From: an uncultured Prevotella sp.
GTDB taxonomy: Bacteria > Bacteroidota > Bacteroidia > Bacteroidales > Bacteroidaceae
Assembly (NCBI GenBank): GCA_900544825.1
Contig: UQWP01000071.1
Coordinates: 1 to 18,165, forward strand
Reading direction: 5' to 3'
DNA: 18,165 bases
In this document: positions 1-7,670 of the stretch, one piece after another
How the letters are laid out: each line of letters begins with the position of its first letter
Position numbering within the stretch: position 1 is the first letter of the stretch
Notes under the pieces: generated by a model
The model's database searches: none
What the model saw: only the letters and a program-made list of their open reading frames with translations
Told to the model about the DNA's origin: nothing
Translations under genes and position numbers: made by a program

Positions 1-84
1 TAAAAGAGCATCAAATTGCTCCATAATAGAAAAAATTCCTCCAAAAGGAGTGAGTCTCTCAGATTTTATTTGTACTTTTGCCAT
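1..84 (-). CDS. IS1380-family transposase, N-terminal fragment (cut by window edge)
   Basis: The complement of bases 84 to 1 reads as 28 uninterrupted codons starting MAKVQIKSERLTPFGGIFSI, then MEQFDALL. I recognise the pattern 'K(S)E.LTPFGG.F.IMEQFD.LL' as the usual start of IS1380-family (DDE, IS4-superfamily) transposases common in Bacteroides and Prevotella. The gene runs off the left edge, so its integrity cannot be judged. It is divergent from the gene at 245. Recognition rests on remembered family sequence; the short length limits certainty. Confidence 0.75.
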   Translation of the reverse strand, partial: MAKVQIKSERLTPFGGIFSIMEQFDALL

Positions 85-114
85 GTCATTCAGAGTTTTA
101 TTTGTTTTTTATTT

Positions 115-210
115 GCAACACTAAGATAAGTGAAATTTCTGACATGGCAAAATCCTGAGCAACTTTTTGTTGCTCAGGTGCTTATAAAAAACATTAAATT
201 ATAGTGTTGC
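115..210. repeat. 9-bp inverted repeat, each arm holding a -7-like box
   Basis: gcaacacta (115-123) and tagtgttgc (202-210) are exact reverse complements. Read outward, each arm gives TAGTGTTG, one mismatch from the Bacteroidota -7 box TAnnTTTG: on the minus strand it lies 31 nt before the transposase start, on the plus strand 35 nt before the gene at 245. No correctly spaced -33 TTTG was found on either side, so promoter function is a guess. Confidence 0.35.
154..178. repeat. Perfect 10-bp stem-loop in the IS end region
   Basis: cctgagcaac (154-163) and gttgctcagg (169-178) are exact reverse complements around a 5-T loop. Such hairpins near IS ends often block outside transcription from entering the transposase gene; it could also be a plain terminator, though no U-tract follows on either strand. 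It lies inside the arms of the 9-bp repeat at 115-123 and 202-210. Confidence 0.6.
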
Positions 211-244
211 GGAAATTAGAGTAAAGTAGAAATAATAAGCCCTT

Positions 245-604
245 ATGGAAAACGTATTTAGAGATTATGGTAGATTTGAAAACGAATCCAACAATCAAAT
301 CATCTGTTTTAATGTAACACGCACCTATTTATTGTGCAAAAGACCCAGTTTGTATGAATGTGTAAGAAAGTATTGGAGATTGAATGGGGAACGAGCTAAA
401 AAGGCAGAATACGTTTTTGCCATTTGTTCTGGTTACATCGTAGGGGTATTTAAGCCAACCCATTGGTTCCTTACAGATTCAAATGAATATGTAGGTCGAT
501 GGGAATTTGAAGGTGTAGAGATTTCGGACTCTCCGTATTTACATATGGATATTTCTCAACTTGTAGGAAAAAGACAAAATCCAGTATCATACATTAATAT
601 GTAA
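245..604 (+). CDS. Small conserved hypothetical protein, PUA/EVE-like pattern
   Basis: 119 residues, soluble, no signal peptide or membrane segment. Residues about 35 to 119 follow a pattern I recall from many unnamed small proteins: 'lYe.vRk.Wrln..rAkkaeYv.Av..G.ivgVfkp..W......grweF.G.....Y....i..lvgkrqNPv.Yin'. Here the visible anchors are YECVRKYWRLN (about 37-47), AKKAEYVFAI, VGVFKPTHW, GRWEFEGVE and the C-terminal QNPVSYIN. The pattern resembles PUA-like RNA/modified-base-binding folds, but that is an inference, not an identification. It ends 5 nt before the WG-repeat gene at 610, so the two are almost certainly cotranscribed. The ATG at 245 is the first start after the IS-like sequence; no Shine-Dalgarno is evident. 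Base composition is low in G+C, like the rest of 1-2400. Confidence 0.75.
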   Translation: MENVFRDYGRFENESNNQIICFNVTRTYLLCKRPSLYECVRKYWRLNGERAKKAEYVFAICSGYIVGVFKPTHWFLTDSNEYVGRWEFEGVEISDSPYLHMDISQLVGKRQNPVSYINM

Positions 605-609
605 TCATC

Positions 610-1476
610 ATGAGAAAAGAACAATTACTTAACATATACGAAGATAATGGGTTATATGGAGCAAAAGACCAAAATGGACAGATTGTTATTACCGCACAAT
701 ATACGGAAATGTATCAATTTAGTTGTGGACTTTCATTGGTTAGAAATAGTCAATATCAGTATGCTTACATTGACTACGATAATAATATTGTTATTCCATT
801 TGGTGTATATTCTTGGTGCGAACCTAGGTTTGTTTGTGGCTATGCCAGAGTGTTAAAAGATAAATGGGGTATCATAAATACAAGAGGAGATTTAATTATC
901 CCATTAAAATACGATAAAATATGGGCATTAAACGAAGAATACTTATGTTCCATAAAAGCATATGATGGTACACAAGAAACAAGTATCAACCTGTTAAAGC
1001 TAACATCAAACAACATGCTATTAGACGGACTTACCTATATAGCAACATATTCAGTAAACGATTTTAAAGAGCTGTCTAATTGCAGTCATGTATACATTAA
1101 AAAAGATATAGAAACCAACCAATTATTTTTCACTTATGGAACAAATATTGGTGCTGTAGCTATAAATTCTATTCCAAAAGAACCAATGTTTTCAATTGTC
1201 AGCAATAGCAACGGAAAGATATTTGTTTTACTCACAGAAAAATGCGATGTAGGAAAGACCTCATTTCCACCTTCATCTATAGAAATAAATGATGACAGTA
1301 ACAAAAAAGGAAAGAAACTGGCTTCAAATTATCATAAAACTTCATTTTGGGATTATGAAAACGAGAAAATGAATGATTACGATAATTGGAGTGACCCTTT
1401 TGGTGACGAGAGAGCGTTTTATGACGGTTGGTCTAGAGAGGACGTAGAATCAGGTTTGGCTGATGCCTATGAATAA
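610..1476 (+). CDS. WG-repeat protein
   Basis: 288 residues, no signal peptide, probably cytoplasmic. The N-terminal 115 residues hold about three WG-type repeats (PF14903-like beta units): LYGAKDQNGQIVITAQY around 15-31, YAYIDYDNNIVIPF around 52-65, and the best copy KWGIINTRGDLIIPLKYDKI around 84-103. The middle (about 120-240) is unrecognised. The last 43 residues form an acidic, aromatic tail rich in D, W and Y (YDNWSDPFGDERAFYDGW and following) that I recall at the end of other Bacteroidales WG proteins. WG proteins are widespread and mostly of unknown role; they probably bind other proteins. It follows the 245 gene by 5 nt as the second gene of a two-gene unit, and its transcript would run into the stem-loops at 1548-1641. 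Confidence 0.85.
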   Translation: MRKEQLLNIYEDNGLYGAKDQNGQIVITAQYTEMYQFSCGLSLVRNSQYQYAYIDYDNNIVIPFGVYSWCEPRFVCGYARVLKDKWGIINTRGDLIIPLKYDKIWALNEEYLCSIKAYDGTQETSINLLKLTSNNMLLDGLTYIATYSVNDFKELSNCSHVYIKKDIETNQLFFTYGTNIGAVAINSIPKEPMFSIVSNSNGKIFVLLTEKCDVGKTSFPPSSIEINDDSNKKGKKLASNYHKTSFWDYENEKMNDYDNWSDPFGDERAFYDGWSREDVESGLADAYE

Positions 1477-1547
1477 ATAAAAAGAATACATTAGTGTCCG
1501 TTAAGACTGAAGGTCTTATTTGTTCAGATGGGACTACATAAAAGGAA

Positions 1548-1641
1548 CCGACTGATTTTAGGCTAAAGCCCAAGGTCAGTCGGATATCCTTCACCATAAA
1601 CCTTTGATTTCGTTGAATATCAAAGGCTTATGGTAAGGGAT
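1548..1641. terminator. Tandem stem-loops between convergent genes, probable bidirectional terminator
   Basis: Two strong inverted repeats sit back to back. First, ccgactga (1548-1555) pairs with tcagtcgg (1576-1583), and an inner ggc/gcc hairpin lies in its loop. Two bases later, 1586-1608 pairs with 1619-1641 as a 23-nt stem with one G-U and two mismatched positions and a 10-nt loop. On the plus strand the second stem is followed by gtttttattt, as in an intrinsic terminator for the 245-1476 unit. The minus-strand gene ending at 1663 converges on the same structure. Confidence 0.6.
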
Positions 1642-1662
1642 GTTTTTATTTGTTATATCATT

Positions 1663-2220
1663 TTATCCATCAATCCAAATGCTTAAAGCTTTTGATAGTT
1701 TGAACTCTGACAGTTGTGCTATGATGCAACGGCGCAAGAATTTGAATACTCCGTTATAACATTCCATTATTATCTTGCCATCCAAACTCAAAATGGCATA
1801 AGTATTATAGATTGGTACTTCGTAGTTCCAACTGCCATTTACACGATGGTAGTCATTATCGCTTCCCATTTGATAAGTTTGAAAGCTTTTCTTGTTTAGT
1901 AAAGCTAAGCGAGATGGAGTGTCAGGAATACTGTTTAGTTCTTCCAATACATTTGGCGCATCATAGTTGCTGCCATCTTGGTAACGTAATTGATAGAACT
2001 TCTCCAAGAAAGGGATAAACTCTTTGTCTAACAACTTTTCGTCAAGTGTGTAAACATAATAATCCTCTGTTTCTTGGCGAACGTAAATGTCTTCAAGGTG
2101 ATACTCTTTTTCTATCTCCTTGAAAATGTCTTCGAGTGGCATCTCGTCAAGATGCTTCGATATTTCTTTCTTTCCAATGGCTGTTTTTATCTTCAGCCCG
2201 ATTGCTAAATAACGTCCCAT
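1663..2220 (-). CDS. Hypothetical protein, 185 aa
   Basis: I do not recognise a family. The protein is 185 residues, soluble, without signal peptide or membrane segment. It begins MGRYLAIGLKIKTAIGKKEI and is rich in charged residues: an acidic helical N-terminal half (about 20-80, with EDIFKEIEKEY and EFIPFLEKFYQLRY), then a part rich in aromatic residues (about 125-150, GSWNYEVPIYNTYAIL) that suggests beta strands. The ATG at 2220 is supported by a consensus promoter about 115 nt upstream (2336-2367). The gene is monocistronic and converges with the WG-repeat gene. The high A+T content matches the accessory left part of the window. Confidence 0.7.
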   Translation of the reverse strand: MGRYLAIGLKIKTAIGKKEISKHLDEMPLEDIFKEIEKEYHLEDIYVRQETEDYYVYTLDEKLLDKEFIPFLEKFYQLRYQDGSNYDAPNVLEELNSIPDTPSRLALLNKKSFQTYQMGSDNDYHRVNGSWNYEVPIYNTYAILSLDGKIIMECYNGVFKFLRRCIIAQLSEFKLSKALSIWIDG

Positions 2221-2335
2221 GATTCTGTATTTTTAAGTTGTGTTAATGAGGTTAAGTAGTCACCTTTCATATGGCAATTCCTTCCCTTGTTACATTATGA
2301 TTATACCATATCTATCAATATAAATATATGTGTTG

Positions 2336-2367
2336 CAAAAATACGAGTTTTCTTTCTAATCACCAAA
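2336..2367 (-). promoter_or_regulatory. Consensus Bacteroidota promoter of the 1663-2220 gene
   Basis: Read on the minus strand, TTTG (2367-2364), a 20-nt spacer and TATTTTTG (2343-2336) match the primary-sigma consensus TTTG-N19-21-TAnnTTTG exactly. Transcription would begin near 2330, giving a leader of about 110 nt before the ATG at 2220. Apart from this promoter I see nothing else in 2221-2470. Confidence 0.75.
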
Positions 2368-2470
2368 TTTTTAACATAAAATTCTGTCTAATATCTTAAA
2401 ATAAGCATTTGGTGAGATTTCTAATCTCCATTGTGTCAATAGCTTAGTCCGATAAATAGGTTGTGCTTGT

Positions 2471-2494
2471 AGATAAGGTTCCAGGAACTTATCT
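2471..2494. repeat. Hairpin spanning the stop codon of the helicase gene
   Basis: agataag (2471-2477) pairs with cttatct (2488-2494), and inside it ttc pairs with gaa around cag, with one bulged g. The stop codon of the long minus-strand gene (2491-2489) is in the stem. No U-tract follows on the minus strand, so it is a weak candidate for a terminator or 3'-end stabilising structure. Confidence 0.35.
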
Positions 2495-5400
2495 TATTCT
2501 TTCCATTACCAAATCAGCGAGCACGATGGCGGATTCCTTCTCATCCCTCGGTGCATCCTTTGACTTCCATGCCACGATGAAGCGGATTCGGGCAGCGGTT
2601 ACCTTGTAGCCTTTCAACTCCCATTTGCCTAGTTTCTCTTTCATCTTGATGGAGAGCTGGGCTATGTCTCTGCCTGTTGATGGGAGACAGAGGCAATGGT
2701 CGTGGTAGGTTAGCGGCATACCGCTTCTCAGGCAAAGGATAGCATCCTTGTGAGGCTTGGAGAAGCCCAGGTTTACATCCTTGTGTGAGAGCTGAAGCAC
2801 TATTTCGTTGGGCTCATCGTAGGCTTGGGCATCATAGAGATACTGGGCACTTTTCAGGCTGTCGAAGAGATTGCCGTTGGTGTGGATGGCAAGCGTACGC
2901 TTGGCACGGGTCATGCCCACATAGTATCGGCGAAGTATGTCATCGGTAGGATGCTCGGGATGGGTAATGAGCATCAGTATATGGTCGAACTCATGACCTT
3001 TTGCCTTGTGGATGGTGCTGACCACGATGTCTGATTTCGAAATGTCACAGAAGTCTTCTACTGATGATTCGAACACGAACTCCCTCAGGTCGCTGTAGTA
3101 TTTGGCACGATTGGTCTGCTCAAATATCTGGAGGCTGCGGCGCAGATATGGCAAAGCCTGGCTGGTGGCATACTTTTGGAATGTCTGCTGCTTGGCTGCT
3201 TCCCAAATATCATCAGGGATGATAGGGGATTTCGTCTCCTTGATGCCTTGGTCTATCTTCTTCAAGAAGTATCTTACCTCTGCCAGATTCCAGAAGCGCA
3301 AGCCGTCCATTGATTGCACCAGCTTGGCCTTGATGCCATAACTGTGAAGAAGAGCCAGCATGATGACAGCCTCCTCATTGGTCTGCGTGAGGATACTGAT
3401 GGTTTCGTTCTTCTTGCGGGAAGATGCATCGGCTTCTTTTGAAGCGTTACTTCCCAGTAATCGCGTAACATCTTCTAGGATAGGCTGATACATATAAACC
3501 TTTTTCTCCTGAATCTCGTACGGATGCTTCACGATTCTTACCTCTCCATCTTCTTGACTCATGGAGATGATAGGGGTAGATTTGATTCGCTGACGGATGT
3601 TGCGGGCGAAGTCGTTGGCAGTATTCACGATATGGCGAAGGCTGCGGTAATTCTCAGTCATCTCGATGAAACGGCTGTGCTCTGTCTGGGTCAATTCATA
3701 GAAATACTGCGAGTTGGAGCCCCTAAACTCATAGATGTTCTGGTCATCATCGCCTACGGCTATCACCCTCATCTCTTCGTTGGCTTTCATCAGAGCAGAG
3801 ACAAGGGCATAGTCATCCTTGCTCATGTCTTGCGCCTCATCGATCACGAGCACGGTCTTGCTGATGCGATTGGGCTCCACTTCTCCATTGTTGATCATTT
3901 CGGCGGCTTGCTTAACCACATCTCCTGCCTCATCCAGATTGCCAACCCTGCCCAGCAGGTCGAAGCAGTAGGAATGGAAGGTCTTGATTTCTACGAAATG
4001 GGCGGCATTGCCGATGAGTAGCATCAGTCGCTGCTTGAATTCGGTAGCGGCTGCACGAGAGAAAGTAAGCATCAGGAGTTGCTCATGCTTTACATCTTCC
4101 AACAGCAGGAGAGAGGCAAGCTTATGTACGAGCACACGTGTCTTGCCGCTGCCAGGACCGGCAGCAACTACGATGCAGCGAGACTCGTGGTCGTCGATGA
4201 TTTCCTTCTGTCGCTTGGAGAGCATTCCGAAGAGTTGCTTATACTTTGAAGGGGTTACGTTGCGCTCTATCTCAGTCTCCCGGTTGCCCTTGAAGTACTT
4301 TGAGATGAAACGATGGTAGTCCATCTGGAAATAATCCTGCACATATTGCAGGGCGGCGTCATAATCCCTTACCATCAGGTTGGCATATTCGCCCACAATG
4401 TGAATCTGCTGAATCTTCTGCTTGTAGAATTCATTGAGCATTCGATAATCTTCCTGCTTATAGCGGAGGCGAAGTTCCTTGGTGCGCTTAATCGCCATCG
4501 CATTGTAGAGTACCAGGGATCCTCCTTCCAGCTTCATGGCTCCTATCTTGGAGAGGTAGAGCAAGGCTTCCTCCACGTCTTCCAACTGCAGGGAAGAGAA
4601 GTCGGAGAAGAGTGACTGGTTGTTGGATTTCAGATCGTTCAGAAGTTCAACTACCGAGAATTGGAGAGGCTTCTCTTTTGAATCTACAGAAGAGCTATTG
4701 TTACTCTCTTCTGTTATAGTTTTACTATTTTCCTCTGCCAGGCTGTATAGTCTTTCGATGATGAATCGGCAAACCTCAATTCGTCTTTCGAATCGCTTGA
4801 TGATGGTCTCTATATCCTTGTCTCTTGTCACGATAAGATTGCGGACGCCGTCTTCCTTCTTGTGCGCATACCCCTTCACTGCTAGGAAGTATAGCAGTGT
4901 GCGGATTTTCTTTTCGGTTGAAGTGTTGATGCCGTCATGTACGGCATTGTCATTGAGTTGCTTGTATGTAATGTGCAGCGATTCATCTGGGATATGTTCC
5001 AGGATGTATCTTTCCAGTTTGGCGAAGTTTTCCAGCATCTGCTGAGGCTTGCGTTGCTTGTCGCTGATGTCTTGCAGATAGGCTGAGATGTCACGGGTAT
5101 CGGCAAGGATGCCTTCCTGTCGCATTCGGTCAACGGAGGAGATGACGTCTCGCTTGCTGAGTCCTAGAATGTCGGCGAGGTAATCGATGCGGGATTCTGC
5201 CTCGCTATTCTGTGCCTTGGCTATATGTTTCTGGGTGATGAGCGACTTGATGATGCGGATGGCATTTTTCATCTCATCTTCAGAGAACAGGGGTGATTCG
5301 GTGAGGCGCAGTCTTGCCTCGTCCATGTTCTTGACGGTGATACCTGTGGCATAGACGTGCGGAATGTTGTTGCCACGCTCTATGTATCCGCTCTGTTCTA

Positions 5401-7534
5401 GAGCGGATAGGGCGGTGCGAACACGGGTTTCTATGTCGGATACCGAGTCGTCCCAACCGGCTTGGCGAGCTATCTCCAGTGCCGAACAACTTACATGTGA
5501 ACGCTGCTTGGTAAAATCCTTAACGGCTTTCCATACCTGTTGTATCTCGCTAATGCTCAGTTTGGTTTGGTTGAGCAGGATGAAGTGCTTGTCCAAGTCC
5601 TCGTCGCTATAGAGTACATAGCATTTGGCATCAAGTTGTGGATTTCTTCCTGCACGTCCTGCCTCCTGAACATAGTTCTCCAGAGAGTCGGAGATGTCGT
5701 AGTGGATAACCAGCCCCACATCGCTCTTATCTACACCCATGCCGAAGGCGGAGGTGGCGACGATGATTCTAACCTTATCGCTCATGAAGGCATCCTGATT
5801 GTGTATCTTCTCATCAGCATCCATCTTGCCATTATAGGGCAGGGCGGAAATTCCGTCACGGGTCAGCTTCTGGGCGAGTTCCCGGGTTCGCTTGGTGCGG
5901 GATACGTAGATGATGGTAGGGCAATCAGCCTTCTCTACCAGCGAGCGCAGTAGATTGTATTTATTGCCGTCGCTATCTACGTGGATAACGGAATAGTGCA
6001 GGTTGGTACGTGAGGCTGATGAGGCGAAGAGCTGGAGGTCGGTACCCAGCCAATGCTTGAAATAGTCGCAGATGTCCTGCACCACCTTCTGTTTTGCTGT
6101 GGCGGTGAAGCAAGATACGGGTATCAGGGTCTGACCATGATTGCGGGCCATGGCGTCCTTGCCAAACTTGCGTTCCTGATATTCCTTGATAAATTTGCCG
6201 ATATATAGGTAATCCACACGGAAGTCTTGTCCCCATGCAGAGAAGCAGTGAGCTTCATCAATGACGAATCTCACCACATGCCGTGCCATCAGGATGCGCT
6301 CGATGGTTTTGGAGCGCAACATCTCTGGTGCTATATATAATAAGGTGGCATCTCCGCTCTGCACTCGTTCGATGGCTAGGGAGCGGGAGATAGGGTCGAG
6401 GAGACCGTTGATGGTTACGGCATCGGTGAAGCCGCGGTCTGCGAGGTTATCTACCTGGTCTTTCATCAATGATTGCAGAGGCGAGATAACCACGGTGAGT
6501 CCATGAATGGTTCTGCCATCCATCAAGGCTGGCAACTGGAAGGTGAGCGACTTGCCGCCACCTGTAGGAAATATCGCCAATAATGACTTGCCATCCACTG
6601 CTGCCTGCGATGCCTGTTCCTGTAGCGGTTCACCGTCATAGGTACGGAAGGCATCATAGCCGAAGAGTTGTTTCAGGTTGTGATGAATGTCGAGCATGCG
6701 GTTGCAATACTCGCAGCCATCGGTGCATTGGGTATGGCAGAGCATATAGATGATATGTTCTACTTCGGGATAATGGCAGAGTACCCAACCTGGGGTTACA
6801 GATTGGTAATCGTCAGTGCCTATGAGGACCAAGGCGTATGCCAAGCCGCAAGGCGACTGGGCTGCAAGAGCCGGAATATCGGCATGGGCGCAAATATGAT
6901 CCTTGTATTCAGAAAGAATGAATTCTGAAACTTCTATGATTGCATGATCAGATATGGTATCAGCTGATATAGCGTTGTCTGATATAGTATAATCTGTGTC
7001 GATGGCTCCCACATACATCAGGAATCCTCTGAATTCCTCTTCATGCTGGAGCAGCAAGGTGAAGATTTTTCTCTTCCTTTCTGATAATTGATTCCATTCT
7101 GCGATTTCATCCATCAACAGCTCCTTGGCTTTCTCGCAGTCATTGACGGGATTGTTCATCTGCTCGCTCATCAGTTTGTCGTCCTTTACCAGATGATGGT
7201 AAGGGCGCTTGGGGAAGAGTAGCGGGGAGAGATAGAGGGTATCTATCAGTATGCCGTTGAGTTGGAGATAGCGGGCATCGTGATGAATGAGGTTATGCCC
7301 GCAGATATAGTCAACCTTTCCTTCTTGCAGGAACTTGTTCAGTGCCGTTTGCGATGCTTGATGAAAGGTGGCTCCGTCATAACGCAATGCTCCGATGTCG
7401 TGTATTTTATGGTCTTTCAGTCCCACTTCAGTATCTACGAAGGCAATGTTCCTGCTTCTGGCATCTTCCTTCTTGATGTCAGAGTCCACGGTAAGATTGT
7501 TTTTCCTTCCAAAGAGGCGACTGAATATTGACAT
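2489..7534 (-). CDS. Exonuclease-RecQ-UvrD triple-fusion DNA helicase
   Basis: 1681 residues, three enzyme modules. (1) About 28-135: DEDD 3'-5' exonuclease-like, with D34/E36 (FVDTEVG), D86 (GHNLIHHD) and D132 (NPVNDC); the His usually five residues before the last Asp is N127. (2) C266, C270, C274, C277 form a possible metal site. (3) About 288-650: RecQ-type SF2 helicase with motif 0 FGYDAFR, Walker A PTGGGKS (K328), DEAH (426-429) and motif VI QEAGRAGR (623-630), followed by winged-helix-like segments. (4) About 1100-1560: UvrD/Rep SF1 helicase with Walker A AGPGSGKT (1125-1132), IDEAQD (1231-1236), GDDDQNIYEFRG, STIHKAKGHEFD and YVGMTRAKR (1538-1546). It should unwind DNA at forks or repair intermediates in the cytoplasm. 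I recall long RecQ fusions of this kind in Bacteroidales, so the architecture is probably a lineage trait. The ATG at 7534 has a consensus promoter (7561-7592). Confidence 0.93.
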   Translation of the reverse strand: MSIFSRLFGRKNNLTVDSDIKKEDARSRNIAFVDTEVGLKDHKIHDIGALRYDGATFHQASQTALNKFLQEGKVDYICGHNLIHHDARYLQLNGILIDTLYLSPLLFPKRPYHHLVKDDKLMSEQMNNPVNDCEKAKELLMDEIAEWNQLSERKRKIFTLLLQHEEEFRGFLMYVGAIDTDYTISDNAISADTISDHAIIEVSEFILSEYKDHICAHADIPALAAQSPCGLAYALVLIGTDDYQSVTPGWVLCHYPEVEHIIYMLCHTQCTDGCEYCNRMLDIHHNLKQLFGYDAFRTYDGEPLQEQASQAAVDGKSLLAIFPTGGGKSLTFQLPALMDGRTIHGLTVVISPLQSLMKDQVDNLADRGFTDAVTINGLLDPISRSLAIERVQSGDATLLYIAPEMLRSKTIERILMARHVVRFVIDEAHCFSAWGQDFRVDYLYIGKFIKEYQERKFGKDAMARNHGQTLIPVSCFTATAKQKVVQDICDYFKHWLGTDLQLFASSASRTNLHYSVIHVDSDGNKYNLLRSLVEKADCPTIIYVSRTKRTRELAQKLTRDGISALPYNGKMDADEKIHNQDAFMSDKVRIIVATSAFGMGVDKSDVGLVIHYDISDSLENYVQEAGRAGRNPQLDAKCYVLYSDEDLDKHFILLNQTKLSISEIQQVWKAVKDFTKQRSHVSCSALEIARQAGWDDSVSDIETRVRTALSALEQSGYIERGNNIPHVYATGITVKNMDEARLRLTESPLFSEDEMKNAIRIIKSLITQKHIAKAQNSEAESRIDYLADILGLSKRDVISSVDRMRQEGILADTRDISAYLQDISDKQRKPQQMLENFAKLERYILEHIPDESLHITYKQLNDNAVHDGINTSTEKKIRTLLYFLAVKGYAHKKEDGVRNLIVTRDKDIETIIKRFERRIEVCRFIIERLYSLAEENSKTITEESNNSSSVDSKEKPLQFSVVELLNDLKSNNQSLFSDFSSLQLEDVEEALLYLSKIGAMKLEGGSLVLYNAMAIKRTKELRLRYKQEDYRMLNEFYKQKIQQIHIVGEYANLMVRDYDAALQYVQDYFQMDYHRFISKYFKGNRETEIERNVTPSKYKQLFGMLSKRQKEIIDDHESRCIVVAAGPGSGKTRVLVHKLASLLLLEDVKHEQLLMLTFSRAAATEFKQRLMLLIGNAAHFVEIKTFHSYCFDLLGRVGNLDEAGDVVKQAAEMINNGEVEPNRISKTVLVIDEAQDMSKDDYALVSALMKANEEMRVIAVGDDDQNIYEFRGSNSQYFYELTQTEHSRFIEMTENYRSLRHIVNTANDFARNIRQRIKSTPIISMSQEDGEVRIVKHPYEIQEKKVYMYQPILEDVTRLLGSNASKEADASSRKKNETISILTQTNEEAVIMLALLHSYGIKAKLVQSMDGLRFWNLAEVRYFLKKIDQGIKETKSPIIPDDIWEAAKQQTFQKYATSQALPYLRRSLQIFEQTNRAKYYSDLREFVFESSVEDFCDISKSDIVVSTIHKAKGHEFDHILMLITHPEHPTDDILRRYYVGMTRAKRTLAIHTNGNLFDSLKSAQYLYDAQAYDEPNEIVLQLSHKDVNLGFSKPHKDAILCLRSGMPLTYHDHCLCLPSTGRDIAQLSIKMKEKLGKWELKGYKVTAARIRFIVAWKSKDAPRDEKESAIVLADLVMERIR

Positions 7535-7560
7535 AATTTACGTTGTTTATATTTCCACCG

Positions 7561-7592
7561 CAAATTTACAATTATTATTTGATATATGCAAA
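7561..7592 (-). promoter_or_regulatory. Consensus promoter of the helicase gene
   Basis: On the minus strand, TTTG (7592-7589), exactly 20 nt, then TAAATTTG (7568-7561). The start site would fall near 7554, leaving a leader of about 20 nt before the ATG at 7534. The rest of the 136-nt gap up to 7670 shows nothing else. Confidence 0.75.
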
Positions 7593-7670
7593 TTATCAAG
7601 CGCTTTTATGTTCTTTGAAAGCTGTTTTAATACAATCCCAAGAGGCTTATGAGGATATTTTCAAAGTAGA

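Larger units (their letters stand above)
1..210. mobile_element. Probable left end of an IS1380-like insertion sequence
   Basis: The transposase start at 84 is followed by about 160 non-coding, AT-rich bases containing a strong hairpin (154-178) and a 9-bp inverted repeat (gcaacacta at 115-123, tagtgttgc at 202-210). This fits the non-coding end of an insertion sequence. I could not identify the exact terminal inverted repeat or target duplication, so the right boundary given here is only the end of the outer inverted repeat and may be wrong. Confidence 0.4.

Noticed and set aside
73..80. TACTTTTG on the plus strand inside the transposase start as an outward promoter for the 245 gene
   Set aside because: No TTTG lies at the right distance upstream and the strong hairpin at 154-178 intervenes.
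139..145. A further ATGTCAG word (minus strand) in the IS end region
   Set aside because: There is no second copy at 11-bp distance and no -7 box 32 nt away; a single 7-base word is expected by chance in a window of this size.
1491..1507. ttagtgtccgttaagac as a possible terminal repeat of an insertion sequence
   Set aside because: It reminds me of IS ends in Bacteroidota, but I find no convincing inverted partner or target duplication in the window; the loosely similar cttagtccgataaatag near 2443 is in direct orientation and too divergent.
3524..5953. Several plus-strand open frames of 80-165 codons opposite the helicase gene
   Set aside because: They mirror the coding bias of the helicase gene and have no motifs or promoters of their own.
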